Counted from the stretch's first letter, positions 46,100 to 56,234 are shown. The stretch: 64,000 nucleotides of DNA from Cyclobacteriaceae bacterium (GCA_016787755.1 JAEUUA010000018.1:124001-188000), one strand, 5' to 3'. Made by a program: numbers and translations. Notes: generated by a model not told the origin, from the letters alone.

Positions 46100-47944
46100 T
46101 TAAAAATTCAAGTTAGCCGTACTGTTATCCCAAAACACACGACCGTCAAGATTCGGTTTTTGAGTAGCCTCGCTGTTTAAGTTTGCATAGTTAGCCGGAT
46201 ACCAAAAACTTCTTGGAAAATTTCCAGGGCTTGGATTCACGGCTGGCTGCATCCCTGTAGGCTTACCGGTTCTTCTATACAAGTTATACGCCTCGTATCC
46301 ATTCCCCACCAGGGCAACCCAATACTCGCGGGCTACATAGTTCAAAGCCTCATCCGTTGAAATGCCTAATGATGTATTGAAAGCTGTAACAGCAGATGCT
46401 ACATAATTAGCGACATCAGAAGTCCATGTTGCGGCAGGATAAAATGCATTGATTGTTGCTGCTTCCGTAGGCGATGCGGCAGCCGCGTTTGAATTGAACG
46501 TTCCATTAACCGCCCAGTCGCGTACATCGGTAAACGAATTATTGATTCCATTTGTATAATGCTGTACAGTCGTTGACGGGCTTGTTATTGAAAGTGTTAA
46601 ACTTGCCTCCGCCAACATAAACTGAACATACGAACGCATCATGATAGGTTGCATACCAGCACCGCGCATTCCTTGCGAGGCGGCTACAGCAGCACCTGCG
46701 TTGTTATCAAAGCGTCCTCCAACGGGATAAGCCCCGTAAGCCGTTCTCAAGAGTCCATCGGGTGGAATACCTTGAGGATCAACGTGATCGCGTCCCCAAT
46801 ATCCTCTATCCGTTGGCTGACAAAAGGTTCTTGTCCAGGCGGCACTGGCCGGATTGTTGGTAGGGTGAGCCGGATCAACGCCCATGGGTGGCCGACCTGC
46901 ATTTTGATTGTCAATAATAGCCGATGGAGTAGCAGAAGGATAATGATCTGGGAGACTTTCCGTGAGACATCTTATTTCGTTAGAGCTTGAACTATTCGAT
47001 GTTACCTGACGGTAAAAGTAGAACCGCATCCTCGGGTCTCCTGGTTGCCCGTTTTGGGTTGCATTGTAGGAATAAAACATATGCCAGATTAGCCAGTTGG
47101 ATTGGTAATCTCCACCACCACCTGGATATTGGCCCACAAACCGAGGATGACGTGCGTCAGGATCGGATGTAATGATACCATATCGCCAAACAAAATTCTC
47201 ATTTTGATTCGTGATAAGCCCTCCCGTAGGAGAGACATCTGCTACAAGTGCATTGATTGCTGTTCTTGCCCGGTTAGGATCAGTTAACCGCAGGTTAAGA
47301 TATGCCTTTAGCTTAAGTGTATTTGCCAGACGTACCCAACGCGTGAAATTTCCGCTATAATATTGATCCTGGACTGCAGGCGCAACTGGGTTCAGGTATC
47401 CGGCCGGAATTCCCGTAGTGGCATTGGTAGTTAAATCAATCTTTGCTTTATCAAGGGTAGTAAGTACGAGTTCATAAATCTCACTATCCTTCGTGGCTTT
47501 TGGATTAAAATTAAGTGATCCTTTAAAAGCTTCCGTGAATGGGACATCTCCAAAATAATCCGTGAGCAACAAAAGTGTATAAGCCTGAATGACACGAGCA
47601 ATGCCGGAATGACGGGCAAAACCCGATGCATCTGATGTTTTGATCAATTGATCAATGTCTGCCAAAATACCTGCGTATGCATTAGACCACAATCCGTCAA
47701 ACGTCTGAGGAGTGTTTGAATTTAAGTAAATTGATCCGGCCCCATTTACTAGCCGGGTCATCTGTGACCCTGTTGTATTGGCGGCATTAAAAACCACCGG
47801 CAATTGTCTCTGAACTGAATTCAGGAGCAAATTTGACAGCACTTGCGAAGGTTGAACCGCATTTGGGTCCTCTTGCAGATTAAGCGAGCAAGAACTTGAA
47901 ACCAAGACTGCTGCGACTATTACAAGTCTCTTATATATATTCAT
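46100..47944 (-). CDS. SusD/RagB-family nutrient-binding lipoprotein (operon 2)
   Basis: A 614-aa outer-membrane lipoprotein (lipobox Ser-Ser-Ser-Cys, Cys-19), paralogue of the operon-1 SusD. Shared landmarks: LQEDPNAVQPSQVLSNLLLNS after the anchor, ARVIQAYTLLLLTDYFGDVPFTEAFKGS, VRLANTLKLKAYLNLRL, then MGVDPAHPTNNPASAAW inside a proline-rich insert, and a WVALVGNGYEAYNLYRRTGKP segment close to the C-terminus. It partners the adjacent SusC-like transporter (21 bp upstream in the operon). The bound substrate is unknown; no glycoside hydrolase, peptidase or regulator gene adjoins the operon. Confidence 0.9.
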   Translation of the reverse strand: MNIYKRLVIVAAVLVSSSCSLNLQEDPNAVQPSQVLSNLLLNSVQRQLPVVFNAANTTGSQMTRLVNGAGSIYLNSNTPQTFDGLWSNAYAGILADIDQLIKTSDASGFARHSGIARVIQAYTLLLLTDYFGDVPFTEAFKGSLNFNPKATKDSEIYELVLTTLDKAKIDLTTNATTGIPAGYLNPVAPAVQDQYYSGNFTRWVRLANTLKLKAYLNLRLTDPNRARTAINALVADVSPTGGLITNQNENFVWRYGIITSDPDARHPRFVGQYPGGGGDYQSNWLIWHMFYSYNATQNGQPGDPRMRFYFYRQVTSNSSSSNEIRCLTESLPDHYPSATPSAIIDNQNAGRPPMGVDPAHPTNNPASAAWTRTFCQPTDRGYWGRDHVDPQGIPPDGLLRTAYGAYPVGGRFDNNAGAAVAASQGMRGAGMQPIMMRSYVQFMLAEASLTLSITSPSTTVQHYTNGINNSFTDVRDWAVNGTFNSNAAAASPTEAATINAFYPAATWTSDVANYVASAVTAFNTSLGISTDEALNYVAREYWVALVGNGYEAYNLYRRTGKPTGMQPAVNPSPGNFPRSFWYPANYANLNSEATQKPNLDGRVFWDNSTANLNF

Positions 47945-47965
47945 AACTGTTAACCTTTTTAAGAA

Positions 47966-50900
47966 TTAAAATGTAAGTCTCAATACCGCACCATACCGCT
48001 TCATACTTGGACCCGTCAGATAGTCAAATCCTAATCCTGAGTTAACACCCAAACTGGCAACTTCCGGATCCCAATTGACATACTTTGGTGCCCCGAAGGC
48101 AAAGAACCAGAGGTTATTTCCATTCAATGAGATGGATGCATTCTTTATTGGAGTTTTGCTAAGTAGTTTCCGCGGCAGCATATAGCTTAAGGAAATTTCG
48201 CGCATCCGAATATTAGTGGCGTCAAACATGGCATTGTTATTACGACCAAAAAACTGAAGGTTAAAACCATAATCAGCTGCGGTTAAGGTAATATCGTTTG
48301 GTGCAAATCCATCGCTTACACCATCACCATCCGTATCGATTCGTTTTACACCGGGAGCTATGAACGCCAGGTCGCGGTTCAGCACACTCTCTGAAGCCAA
48401 AACTCCACGCGCCAATAATGCAGACGGGGTTGATGCATACATCTTGCCGCCCCTTCTGTAATCAAACTGGACTGAAAGTGTAACCCCTTTGAAGGATACT
48501 GAATTGATTAACGTAGTAAGAAAATCGGGGTTTGGATTTCCTAATTCCCCAATAATGGGATCTAATTCATGAAATCCATCTGCGCCTACAATTTTATTAC
48601 CATTTGGATCACGGGCAATGACTGTTCCCTTTATCATATTCATTGGTCTATTGGGTACGGCAAAATTTCCTAAATCAGAAAAACCAGCTAACACAATTTG
48701 ATCAATGCCTTCTCCCAATGTAATTACTTCAGGTCTTACTGCTGTAAAATTCCAAATTACATCCCATTGAAGTCCATTGGACATTTTTAAAGGAGTACCA
48801 TTAACAGCTATTTCAATTCCCTTGTTGCTCAGCTTCCCTAGGTTAAGGAAGGTGTTGGTATAACCAGTTGAAGGGTCGATTGGAGCATTGGTAATCAAAT
48901 CTTTCGTTCTGCGATCATAGACAGTAAAATCAAAACCAAGTCGGTCTCGGAATAATTTTGCTTCAAAACCAGCCTCAAACTCACCGATTAACTCACCTCT
49001 TAAATTAGGATTTCCCAACTGATTGGAAATTGTGTGCTCTGCAAAAACACCACCCCCTGCATTTACAAAACCACGGGAGTTAGAGTTAATGATCGTACGG
49101 GTATTATATGGAGAGGGATAACCAGCTGAAGTACCGTAACCAAAACGTAGTTTGAGGAAACTCAGTGTTTTTGATTTTAGCTCATTAAAGGCATCTGTTA
49201 ACACCACAGAAGTGCTGGCACTCGGATAGAATAAGGAATTGTTATTACTCTCCAAAAATGAAACCCAATCCTTTCTTCCTGCCAGGTTTAGGTAGAGAAA
49301 TCCTTTGTAGTCAAAATTAATATCCGCATAAGCTCCATAACGTTGCGATTCTTCTTCTCGTTGAAATACCCGTCCACCAAAGGCGATGCTTCGGGAAGCG
49401 GATGTTGAAAAGTTACTATGACGGTTTAATCCAAATACGATCTGTCCTTCCGAATATAGGCCATCACGCGTGAAAAAGTCGTTTCTGGCATTCAAACCAA
49501 AGCGCGAGCTTACACTAATATCAGGACTAAATTGCTTGTTGTAACCAAAGATTAAGTCGTGATTCCAGATAGTGCTGGAAGTAGTTTGGGTTTGTAATAC
49601 GCCCAAATCGATAACTGCGAAGTTTGCAGGACCAACTCCCTTCTGAAACGTTCTGTTCTGGCGCTGTGTATAATTATCAAAGCCAACCCGATATGTTAAT
49701 GACATGTTGTCGTTAAAATCATAATTGAGCGAGGTACTATTAAAGATTCGGTCTGTAACATCAGTTTCTCTGGCATATTTTGCCAGCCACCGCGCATTTG
49801 GAATATCACTTCCTGATCGATACCACACCATTTTGTTTTCTAATGGAGTTTCAAACGGGAATAATCCGATATCATTTATGTTGTAATTAGGCGGTGAATA
49901 CAGAAAGTTTGCATATAACGAAGGAACTCCTCCAAACGCAGAACCACCACCCGTTGCTCCATTGAGAGGAGGGGTAGCAAAATCGGTATTGGAATATAAA
50001 AATGATGAATTGATTGATAGTTTGTCTGTTACCGCGGTGTTAAAACCAATAGACATGTTAATTTTCTTCAGATCGTTACCGGGTGCATAACCTTGCTCGG
50101 TGGTATATCCCAAAGTACCTGTAACCCCCATCCTATCCGTTCCACCCGAAACTGAAATTGATGTATTGGAGGTAATTCCCTTGCGAAAGAATTCATTCAA
50201 ATCGGTTGAATACCTATAAGGAATTCTTTTGAAAGCGGTTTGACTCAAGAAGGGGTCTCTCCGGCTAAGATCGCCCAGGAATTGATAAGGATGGGCGATC
50301 GAATCTATCTCTTTATAATTGGCTCCCCAGTTACTGAAAAACTGTGTAGTATTGGTTAATTGCTGGAATCCGTTTCCATAGTTCTGTTGAATATTAGGTA
50401 GGGAAGCAATTTCGCTTTGGCCAACTGTTTGTTGAAATGTTATTTCTGCTGCCCGCTTCTTTTTACTGCCTGACTTTGTGGTAACTACTATTACCCCGTT
50501 GCGACCCTGGTCACCATAAAGTACTGTGGCGGCCAGCCCTTTAAGTACGTTAATACTTTCGATTGAGTTTGGATCTAAATCCAGAAAGCGACTGGTTGCA
50601 CTGGCTGTACCTCCAGTTGTAAAACCGGAAGCATCGTTGGTGGCACCGCTAAAAGGAACTCCATCAACAACCCAAAGTGGTTGAGTATTCCCGGTAATGG
50701 TAGAGTACCCGCGAATGTTAATTTGAGAACCTGTTCCCGCAGTACCCCCTGTAGGATTGATGGTCACCCCTGGTATCTTTCCCATCAAGATACGACCGAT
50801 ATCATTTACCGGTCTTGCAGAAATTGCCTCACTACCAACTCCGGCAACAGCATACCCCAGCGCCTTTTTTTCACGGGCAATGCCCTGGCTTGTAATTACT

Positions 50901-51211
50901 ACCTCTCCCAGTTGAGTTATATCCGACTCAAGAGAAGCATTCACAACTGATCGGTCTCCTAAAGACACTTCAACAGTTTTTAAGCCTATAAAAGAAAAAA
51001 CCAAACTACCACCCCCTGCAGGGATGGTTAATCGGTAGTTACCTTCTGAATCGGTAACCGTTCCATTAGTAGTTCCCTTCAGAACCACATTCACACCCGG
51101 CAAAGTCGTCCCATCTTCTGATGACGTCACTTTACCAGAAACCACTCGGTCTTGCGCCCAGGCACCAACAGCAAGAAAGAGTGAGAAACTTAGTAGTAAA
51201 ATTTTTCTCAT
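47966..51211 (-). CDS. SusC/RagA-family TonB-linked outer-membrane transporter (operon 2)
   Basis: A 1081-aa transporter with the same domain order as its operon-1 paralogue: signal peptide 1-19 (ending Ala-Trp-Ala-Gln), carboxypeptidase-like domain (GKVTSSEDGTTLPGVNVVLKG), SusC signature and plug (AREKKALGYAVAGV, GTGSQINIRGYSTITGN, QPLWVVDGVPFSG, VLKGLAATVLYGDQGRNGVIVVTTK), and a barrel ending AVLRLTF. The N-terminal domains of the two proteins are very alike, while the barrels and loops diverge, as expected if the ligands differ. It is first in operon 2, about 100 bp downstream of the rpmA terminator. Confidence 0.94.
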   Translation of the reverse strand: MRKILLLSFSLFLAVGAWAQDRVVSGKVTSSEDGTTLPGVNVVLKGTTNGTVTDSEGNYRLTIPAGGGSLVFSFIGLKTVEVSLGDRSVVNASLESDITQLGEVVITSQGIAREKKALGYAVAGVGSEAISARPVNDIGRILMGKIPGVTINPTGGTAGTGSQINIRGYSTITGNTQPLWVVDGVPFSGATNDASGFTTGGTASATSRFLDLDPNSIESINVLKGLAATVLYGDQGRNGVIVVTTKSGSKKKRAAEITFQQTVGQSEIASLPNIQQNYGNGFQQLTNTTQFFSNWGANYKEIDSIAHPYQFLGDLSRRDPFLSQTAFKRIPYRYSTDLNEFFRKGITSNTSISVSGGTDRMGVTGTLGYTTEQGYAPGNDLKKINMSIGFNTAVTDKLSINSSFLYSNTDFATPPLNGATGGGSAFGGVPSLYANFLYSPPNYNINDIGLFPFETPLENKMVWYRSGSDIPNARWLAKYARETDVTDRIFNSTSLNYDFNDNMSLTYRVGFDNYTQRQNRTFQKGVGPANFAVIDLGVLQTQTTSSTIWNHDLIFGYNKQFSPDISVSSRFGLNARNDFFTRDGLYSEGQIVFGLNRHSNFSTSASRSIAFGGRVFQREEESQRYGAYADINFDYKGFLYLNLAGRKDWVSFLESNNNSLFYPSASTSVVLTDAFNELKSKTLSFLKLRFGYGTSAGYPSPYNTRTIINSNSRGFVNAGGGVFAEHTISNQLGNPNLRGELIGEFEAGFEAKLFRDRLGFDFTVYDRRTKDLITNAPIDPSTGYTNTFLNLGKLSNKGIEIAVNGTPLKMSNGLQWDVIWNFTAVRPEVITLGEGIDQIVLAGFSDLGNFAVPNRPMNMIKGTVIARDPNGNKIVGADGFHELDPIIGELGNPNPDFLTTLINSVSFKGVTLSVQFDYRRGGKMYASTPSALLARGVLASESVLNRDLAFIAPGVKRIDTDGDGVSDGFAPNDITLTAADYGFNLQFFGRNNNAMFDATNIRMREISLSYMLPRKLLSKTPIKNASISLNGNNLWFFAFGAPKYVNWDPEVASLGVNSGLGFDYLTGPSMKRYGAVLRLTF

Positions 51212-51313
51212 AGATTAAGTTTAGGTTAATAAGCCGTCAATGTAGGTCACAGAAGCAGTGAAGGAATTAAGAACTCATTAGAAGTTATTAATGGCTTGAG
51301 AAAACTTTAAGAA

Positions 51314-51344
51314 AATAAAAAAAGCACCCCTTTGAGGGTGCTTT
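51314..51344 (-). terminator. Rho-independent terminator after rpmA
   Basis: On the minus strand, a 9-bp stem AAAGCACCC/GGGTGCTTT (51321-51329 and 51336-51344) with a 6-nt loop, followed by a T-rich run. It lies 24 bp after the rpmA stop and separates rplU-rpmA from SusCD operon 2. Confidence 0.9.
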
Positions 51345-51367
51345 CAATGCATACGAATTACTAGGAA

Positions 51368-51625
51368 CTATGCTTCCGCCTGAACCGAAACAAAAGATTT
51401 ATTCTCTTTCCCTTTCTTAAAAACAACTACACCTGGTGTAAGGGCAAATAAGGTGTGATCCTTACCGATGCCTACATTACGACCGGGGTTATGCTTCGTG
51501 CCACGTTGACGCACGATAATATTACCGGCAACCACTTTTTGACCACCAAATATCTTAATACCAAGTCTTTTGCTTTCCGATTCGCGGCCGTTCTTTACTT
51601 TACCTTCACCTTTTTTATGTGCCAT
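51368..51625 (-). CDS. rpmA: 50S ribosomal protein L27
   Basis: An 85-aa protein near the peptidyl-transferase centre. It starts [29 protein letters not shown] in pieces typical of the family, followed by [29 protein letters not shown] and [15 protein letters not shown]. The N-terminus begins directly with Met-Ala-His-Lys-Lys, so there is no cleavable leader of the Firmicutes type. Length is normal. It lies 43 bp after rplU, the standard gene pair. Confidence 0.96.
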   Translation of the reverse strand: MAHKKGEGKVKNGRESESKRLGIKIFGGQKVVAGNIIVRQRGTKHNPGRNVGIGKDHTLFALTPGVVVFKKGKENKSFVSVQAEA

Positions 51626-51668
51626 AACTCTTTAATTGAAAATTTAAGATTCAAAAAATTCAAAAAAT

Positions 51669-51977
51669 TTAACCGATTGCTTCAATTTGAACTTTAGTGA
51701 ACTGCTGGCGATGACCATTCTTCACGGCATAGCCCTTTCTGCGTTTCTTTTTGAAGATGATTACTTTGTCCCCTTTCACATGCTCTACTATCTTACCCGA
51801 TACTTTTATACCTTTTACAGTAGGGGCGCCAACTTCCACACTTCCATCATTGTCTAAAAGAAGAACCTTATCAAACGAAACGCTTGAACCAGCCTCGCCT
51901 TCCATTTTGGGAGCGTATATGTATTGGTCTTTAGCCACCTTAAACTGTTTTCCTGCAACGTCAACTATTGCGTACAT
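51669..51977 (-). CDS. rplU: 50S ribosomal protein L21
   Basis: A 102-aa 23S rRNA-binding protein. It begins with the family N-terminus MYAIVDVAGKQFKVAKDQ, then DKVLLLDNDGSVEVGAPTV and IFKKKRRKGYAVKNGHRQQFT near the C-terminus. The ATG at 51977 is chosen over an in-frame upstream start (52016) because the extra 13 residues match nothing in the family and overlap the promoter. A strong promoter precedes it (52003-52033). Confidence 0.96.
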   Translation of the reverse strand: MYAIVDVAGKQFKVAKDQYIYAPKMEGEAGSSVSFDKVLLLDNDGSVEVGAPTVKGIKVSGKIVEHVKGDKVIIFKKKRRKGYAVKNGHRQQFTKVQIEAIG

Positions 51978-52509
51978 GTTATTGATTTTTAAAAATGGAC
52001 TGCAAAGATAAGTCAATCAATATGAAAAGCAAAGAGCAACACAAAATCATTGCGGATAACTAAAAAAACTCGATTTTGAGATTCATTCGATGATTTTAGG
52101 AATCATGCCGGGTTAAGGGGAAGGTTGCTGCCAGGCTCAGTCTAGGCTAATATAGAGTGGCCCCAAAAAATTGAATGAAGAAACGGTAACATTTTTATCC
52201 TCTCAAACTAATAAAATGGCGGCTAAAAAAAATCGATTTTTTTTCATCTCATCTATTAATTGATGAATGAATTTAAAACAACTATCTACCAAACACTTAC
52301 ATGAAAAGTACATGATGTAAGGAGATTTTGTGTAAAAAACACCCCTTTGTTTTTCCTTCATCATTTCGAATATTTGTCGATGGTGTAGTTTGGATTGCGG
52401 ACGCTGCCCGCAATCTGAGCTCACTAAAAATGTTGTATTAATCGCGAGCCAAAGCAACCTGCTTTTGTTTGCCAAAACATATAAGTTAACCTTTAAAAAA
52501 TATTCTACG
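51978..52509. other. 532-bp divergent intergenic region between rplU and nrdB
   Basis: Holds the leftward rplU promoter, then about 470 bp upstream of nrdB without a credible gene. It contains a dyad TCATC-N8-GATGA (52249-52266), a TACATG repeat/palindrome cluster (52296-52321), and a GC hairpin GATTGCGG/CCGCAATC (52393-52400 and 52408-52415). I found no clear nrdB promoter box and no NrdR-box pair by eye. Confidence 0.6.
52003..52033 (-). promoter_or_regulatory. Sigma-A promoter for rplU-rpmA
   Basis: On the minus strand TTTG (52030-52033), a 19-bp spacer and TATCTTTG (52003-52010), a full match to the Bacteroidota consensus. It continues as TTTGCAGTCCATTTTTAAAAA, as at rpsP and rplS. Confidence 0.8.
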
Positions 52510-53499
52510 ATGGGTCAATCATTACAGGAAGAACCAATTTTGAAAGAAAACAAAGACCGCTTTGTCCTTTTCCCAATCAAACACCATAACATCTGGAAGT
52601 ATTATAAACAGGCGGAAGCCAGTTTCTGGACGGCCGAAGAGATTGATCTGGGACAGGATATGAAAGATTGGCTTGCCCTGAATGATGGGGAGCGACATTT
52701 CATCACCCATGTACTTGCATTCTTTGCAGCCAGCGATGGAATCGTGAATGAAAACCTGGCCGAGCACTTTGTAGGCGAAGTGCAATATACTGAAGCAAAA
52801 TTTTTCTACGGATTTCAGATTGCCATTGAAAACATTCACTCCGAGACGTATTCACTTTTGATTGATACCTATGTAAAAGATGCGAAAGAGAAGGATAAGT
52901 TGTTTCACGGCATCGAGACGATGGATTGCGTAAAGAAGAAAGCGGACTGGGCGCTGCGGTGGATTGATCAGGGAAGTTTTCAGGAAAGATTAATTGCTTT
53001 CGCTGCCGTGGAGGGAATCTTCTTCTCTGGCTCATTCTGCTCTATTTTCTGGTTGAAGAAACGTGGTCTTATGCCCGGCTTAACTTTCTCTAACGAATTG
53101 ATCAGCCGAGACGAAGGTCTTCATTGCGATTTCGCTTGTCACCTGTATACGGAGCATGTGGTTAACAAACTGCCGGTTGACAAAGTGATTGATATTATAA
53201 AAGATGCCGTTGAAATTGAGAAAGAGTTCGTAACCGATGCCCTTCCTGTCAATTTGATTGGCATGAACGCTGAACAAATGCGTCAGTACATTGAATTTGT
53301 TGCCGATCGTTTGTTAAATGAGTTGGTGGGTAAGAAAGTTTACAACACCACCAATCCGTTTGACTTTATGGATATGATTTCGCTACGCGGCAAAACTAAT
53401 TTCTTCGAGAAACGGGTGGCCGAATACCAAAAAGCTGGAGTAATGAACAGCATGGACAAAGATTCGTCTCCTAAATTTTCACTAAACGAAGATTTTTAA
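52510..53499 (+). CDS. nrdB: Ribonucleotide reductase class Ia small subunit, eukaryote-like
   Basis: A 329-aa ferritin-like subunit that houses the diiron-tyrosyl radical. Ligands and radical residue are in place: Asp-76 ([10 protein letters not shown]), Glu-107 and His-110 (IENIHSE), and Tyr-114 (HSETYSLL); the second half has [12 protein letters not shown] and [13 protein letters not shown] with the remaining Glu/Glu/His ligands. Long stretches ([47 protein letters not shown]) are nearly those of eukaryotic R2. The spacing Asp-31-Glu-3-His-4-Tyr equals that in human RRM2. The ATG at 52510 gives the family start; the frame is open 40 codons further upstream, without homology. It is followed by nrdA after 58 bp. 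Confidence 0.95.
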   Translation: MGQSLQEEPILKENKDRFVLFPIKHHNIWKYYKQAEASFWTAEEIDLGQDMKDWLALNDGERHFITHVLAFFAASDGIVNENLAEHFVGEVQYTEAKFFYGFQIAIENIHSETYSLLIDTYVKDAKEKDKLFHGIETMDCVKKKADWALRWIDQGSFQERLIAFAAVEGIFFSGSFCSIFWLKKRGLMPGLTFSNELISRDEGLHCDFACHLYTEHVVNKLPVDKVIDIIKDAVEIEKEFVTDALPVNLIGMNAEQMRQYIEFVADRLLNELVGKKVYNTTNPFDFMDMISLRGKTNFFEKRVAEYQKAGVMNSMDKDSSPKFSLNEDF

Positions 53500-53557
53500 T
53501 ATATTCGACTCACTATTTTTTAAACTTATTTTTTTACCAACACAACCCTACTAAATA

Positions 53558-56023
53558 ATGCTTGTACTAAAACGTGACGGACATCGGGAGTCCGTAAAGT
53601 TTGATAAGATCACGGCCCGTATCGAAAAACTCTGCTATGGTTTAGATCCCAATTTTGTCAACCCGGTAGAGGTGGCCATGAAAGTGATTAACGGATTGTA
53701 CGATGGTGTATCCACGCAAGAGCTTGATAACCTGGCAGCTGAGATTGCAGCTTCCCTAACTACCAAGCATCCTGACTTTGCTAAGTTAGCAGCACGAATC
53801 GCGGTTTCTAACCTGCATAAGGTTACGAGCAAGTCCTTCTCTAACACCATGAAGCGACTGTACACGTATGTCGATCCTAAGAATGGACAGAATGCACCGC
53901 TTATCTCGAAAGAGACGTGGAAGGTGATTAAAGAGAATGCCGCTGAATTAGATGATGCCATTATCTATGATCGCGACTTTAGTTACGATTACTTCGGATT
54001 CAAAACACTGGAGCGCTCTTACCTGATGAAGGTAGATGGGAAAGTGGTTGAACGTCCGCAGCATTTGTTAATGCGCGTAGCGGTGGGTATTCACGGTGAA
54101 GACATTCCGGCTGCCGTTGAAACCTATCACTTGCTATCGGAGAAATGGTTTACCCATGCAACTCCTACCCTGTTCAATGCAGGAACACCGAAGCCACAAC
54201 TTTCTTCATGCTTCCTTCTTACCATGAAGGATGATAGCATTGATGGAATTTATGATACACTAAAACAAACTGCCAAGATTTCTCAATCTGCCGGAGGTAT
54301 TGGTCTAAGCATTCACAATGTGCGTGCAAAGGGATCTTACATTAAAGGAACAGGTGGTACATCCAATGGAATTGTACCGATGTTGAGAAATTTTGATATG
54401 ACAGCACGCTATGTTGATCAGGGGGGTGGTAAGCGCAAAGGAAGTTTCGCCATTTACTTGGAACCCTGGCATGCCGATGTGTTTGAATTTTTGGAATTGA
54501 AGAAGAATCACGGCAAAGAAGAGATGCGTGCGCGCGACTTGTTCTATGCGATGTGGATTCCGGATTTATTCATGAAGCGGATTGAGGGCAACGAAATGTG
54601 GTCTCTGTTCTGCCCGAATGAGGCACCCGGCCTAGGCGATTGCTATGGGGAAGAATTTGAACGCTTGTACGAAAAGTATGAGAAGGAAGGTAAGTTCCGT
54701 AAGCAAATAAAAGCTCAAGATCTTTGGTTTGAAATTCTGGAAGCTCAGATTGAAACCGGAACACCTTATATGCTTTACAAAGACGCGGCTAACCGCAAGT
54801 CTAACCAAAAGCATTTGGGTACAATCAAGTCAAGTAACTTATGTACGGAGATTATTGAATACACTTCACCAGATGAAGTTGCCGTTTGTAACCTGGCTTC
54901 TATTGCGTTACCGAAGTTTGTAACAGAGAATGGAACATTCGATCATCAAAAGCTTTATGACATCACGAAAGTAATTACGCGCAACCTGAATAAGGTAATT
55001 GATGTAAACTACTATCCGGTAATTGAAGCTCGTAATTCTAACATGCGCCACCGCCCTATTGGTATTGGTGTGCAAGGATTGGCGGATGCTTTCATTTTGT
55101 TACGTATGCCGTTCGATTCAGAAGAGGCGCGTGGTTTAAATACCGACATTCATGAGACTATTTATTATGCTGCCATGGAAGCTTCCATGGAATTAGCTAA
55201 AATAAATGGCACGTACGAATCCTACAAAGGTTCACCGGTATCAAAAGGAATCTTCCAGTTTGATATGTGGGGTGTGACTCCTAAATCAGGTCGTTGGGAT
55301 TGGGATGCGTTGAAGAAAGAAGTAAAACAACATGGTGTTCGCAACTCTTTGTTGTTGGCTCCTATGCCTACTGCCTCTACTTCACAAATCTTAGGGAACA
55401 ACGAATGTTTTGAACCCTATACTTCTAACATTTATACACGCAGAACTTTATCGGGTGAGTTCATCATTGCCAATAAGCACTTGATGAAAGATTTGATAAG
55501 CATGGGCTTGTGGAGTGAGAACATGCGCCAGAAGTTGATAGCAACCAATGGTTCGGTTCAACCTATTGCCGAGATTCCTCAAAACATCAAAGACATTTAT
55601 AAAACCGTCTGGGAAATTCCGCAGAAGGCGATTATCGATATGTCGGCCGATCGGGGCGCGTACATCTGCCAATCGCAAAGTTTGAACATCCACTTAACGG
55701 ATCCAAACTTCGGTAAACTTACTTCGATGCATTTCTATGCCTGGAAGAAGGGCTTGAAGACCGGCATGTACTATTTACGTTCTACTGCAGCCGCAGATGC
55801 GATCAAGTTTACCCTGGATAAAACAGCCATGCAACAACCTTTTGTTGAAGCTGCTCCCGCACTTACGAAAGTAACTGAACCTACTGCTGTGTATGCGTTG
55901 AAGGCAGAAAAGCAAAAGGAAATTCCGTACGAAAAAGCCGAGGAAACAGATTATGATCAGAAGCGTGCTGATATGGCTTGCTCGCTGGATAATCCCGATG
56001 CCTGTGAAGCCTGCGGGTCATAG
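53558..56023 (+). CDS. nrdA: Ribonucleotide reductase class Ia large subunit, eukaryote-like
   Basis: An 821-aa catalytic subunit reducing ribonucleoside diphosphates. An N-terminal ATP-cone (about residues 1-90, [20 protein letters not shown]) gives overall activity control. Catalytic residues are at Cys-218 (LSSCFLL), Asn-427, Cys-429 and Glu-431 (SNLCTEI), and Cys-444 (VCNLAS), the same numbers as in human RRM1 as I recall them. The C-terminal redox pair is Cys-816/Cys-819 in [16 protein letters not shown], again the eukaryotic-style tail. It is about 30 residues longer than the human enzyme, mostly before the tail. It forms an operon with nrdB and is followed by a strong terminator. Confidence 0.96.
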   Translation: MLVLKRDGHRESVKFDKITARIEKLCYGLDPNFVNPVEVAMKVINGLYDGVSTQELDNLAAEIAASLTTKHPDFAKLAARIAVSNLHKVTSKSFSNTMKRLYTYVDPKNGQNAPLISKETWKVIKENAAELDDAIIYDRDFSYDYFGFKTLERSYLMKVDGKVVERPQHLLMRVAVGIHGEDIPAAVETYHLLSEKWFTHATPTLFNAGTPKPQLSSCFLLTMKDDSIDGIYDTLKQTAKISQSAGGIGLSIHNVRAKGSYIKGTGGTSNGIVPMLRNFDMTARYVDQGGGKRKGSFAIYLEPWHADVFEFLELKKNHGKEEMRARDLFYAMWIPDLFMKRIEGNEMWSLFCPNEAPGLGDCYGEEFERLYEKYEKEGKFRKQIKAQDLWFEILEAQIETGTPYMLYKDAANRKSNQKHLGTIKSSNLCTEIIEYTSPDEVAVCNLASIALPKFVTENGTFDHQKLYDITKVITRNLNKVIDVNYYPVIEARNSNMRHRPIGIGVQGLADAFILLRMPFDSEEARGLNTDIHETIYYAAMEASMELAKINGTYESYKGSPVSKGIFQFDMWGVTPKSGRWDWDALKKEVKQHGVRNSLLLAPMPTASTSQILGNNECFEPYTSNIYTRRTLSGEFIIANKHLMKDLISMGLWSENMRQKLIATNGSVQPIAEIPQNIKDIYKTVWEIPQKAIIDMSADRGAYICQSQSLNIHLTDPNFGKLTSMHFYAWKKGLKTGMYYLRSTAAADAIKFTLDKTAMQQPFVEAAPALTKVTEPTAVYALKAEKQKEIPYEKAEETDYDQKRADMACSLDNPDACEACGS

Positions 56024-56043
56024 GACTCTGAAATCAGATTAAT

Positions 56044-56072
56044 AAAAAAACCCCGATTGTTCGGGGTTTTTT
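56044..56072 (+). terminator. Rho-independent terminator after nrdA
   Basis: Stem AAAAACCCCGA/TCGGGGTTTTT with a 4-nt TTGT loop (core CCCCGA 56051-56056 and TCGGGG 56061-56066), T tract following, 20 bp after the nrdA stop. The flanking A tract could let it work on the minus strand as well. Confidence 0.9.
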
Positions 56073-56102
56073 ATTTTTGGAATTTCTAATTCGATGGAAC
56101 GC

Positions 56103-56234
56103 CTAATGGATCGAGACCTGATGCTTTTTGGAGCCTACGTTAATTCCAAACTCAGCCTCCTCATGTAATTTAACAACAGCATAGAAAAACACCCCAAAGA
56201 AGGCGAAAACGGATAGTAGACAAAATAAGATCAT
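56103..56234 (-). CDS. Possible 43-aa single-helix membrane protein
   Basis: ATG at 56234 opens 43 codons: MILFCLLSVFAFFGVFFYAV (one strong membrane helix) followed by a charged tail with VKLHEEAEFGINVGSKKHQ. Such one-helix proteins are frequent but easily missed. Support is the clean hydrophobic/charged split and the termination next to the shared terminator. An in-frame TTG 20 codons upstream would lengthen it. CATTTTTG upstream on the minus strand is a weak -7 match. It may be spurious. Confidence 0.35.
   Translation of the reverse strand: MILFCLLSVFAFFGVFFYAVVKLHEEAEFGINVGSKKHQVSIH

Noticed and set aside
52390..52509. A 40-codon N-terminal extension of NrdB
   Set aside because: The extension runs through a GC hairpin, lacks any family similarity, and the ATG at 52510 gives the standard N-terminus.
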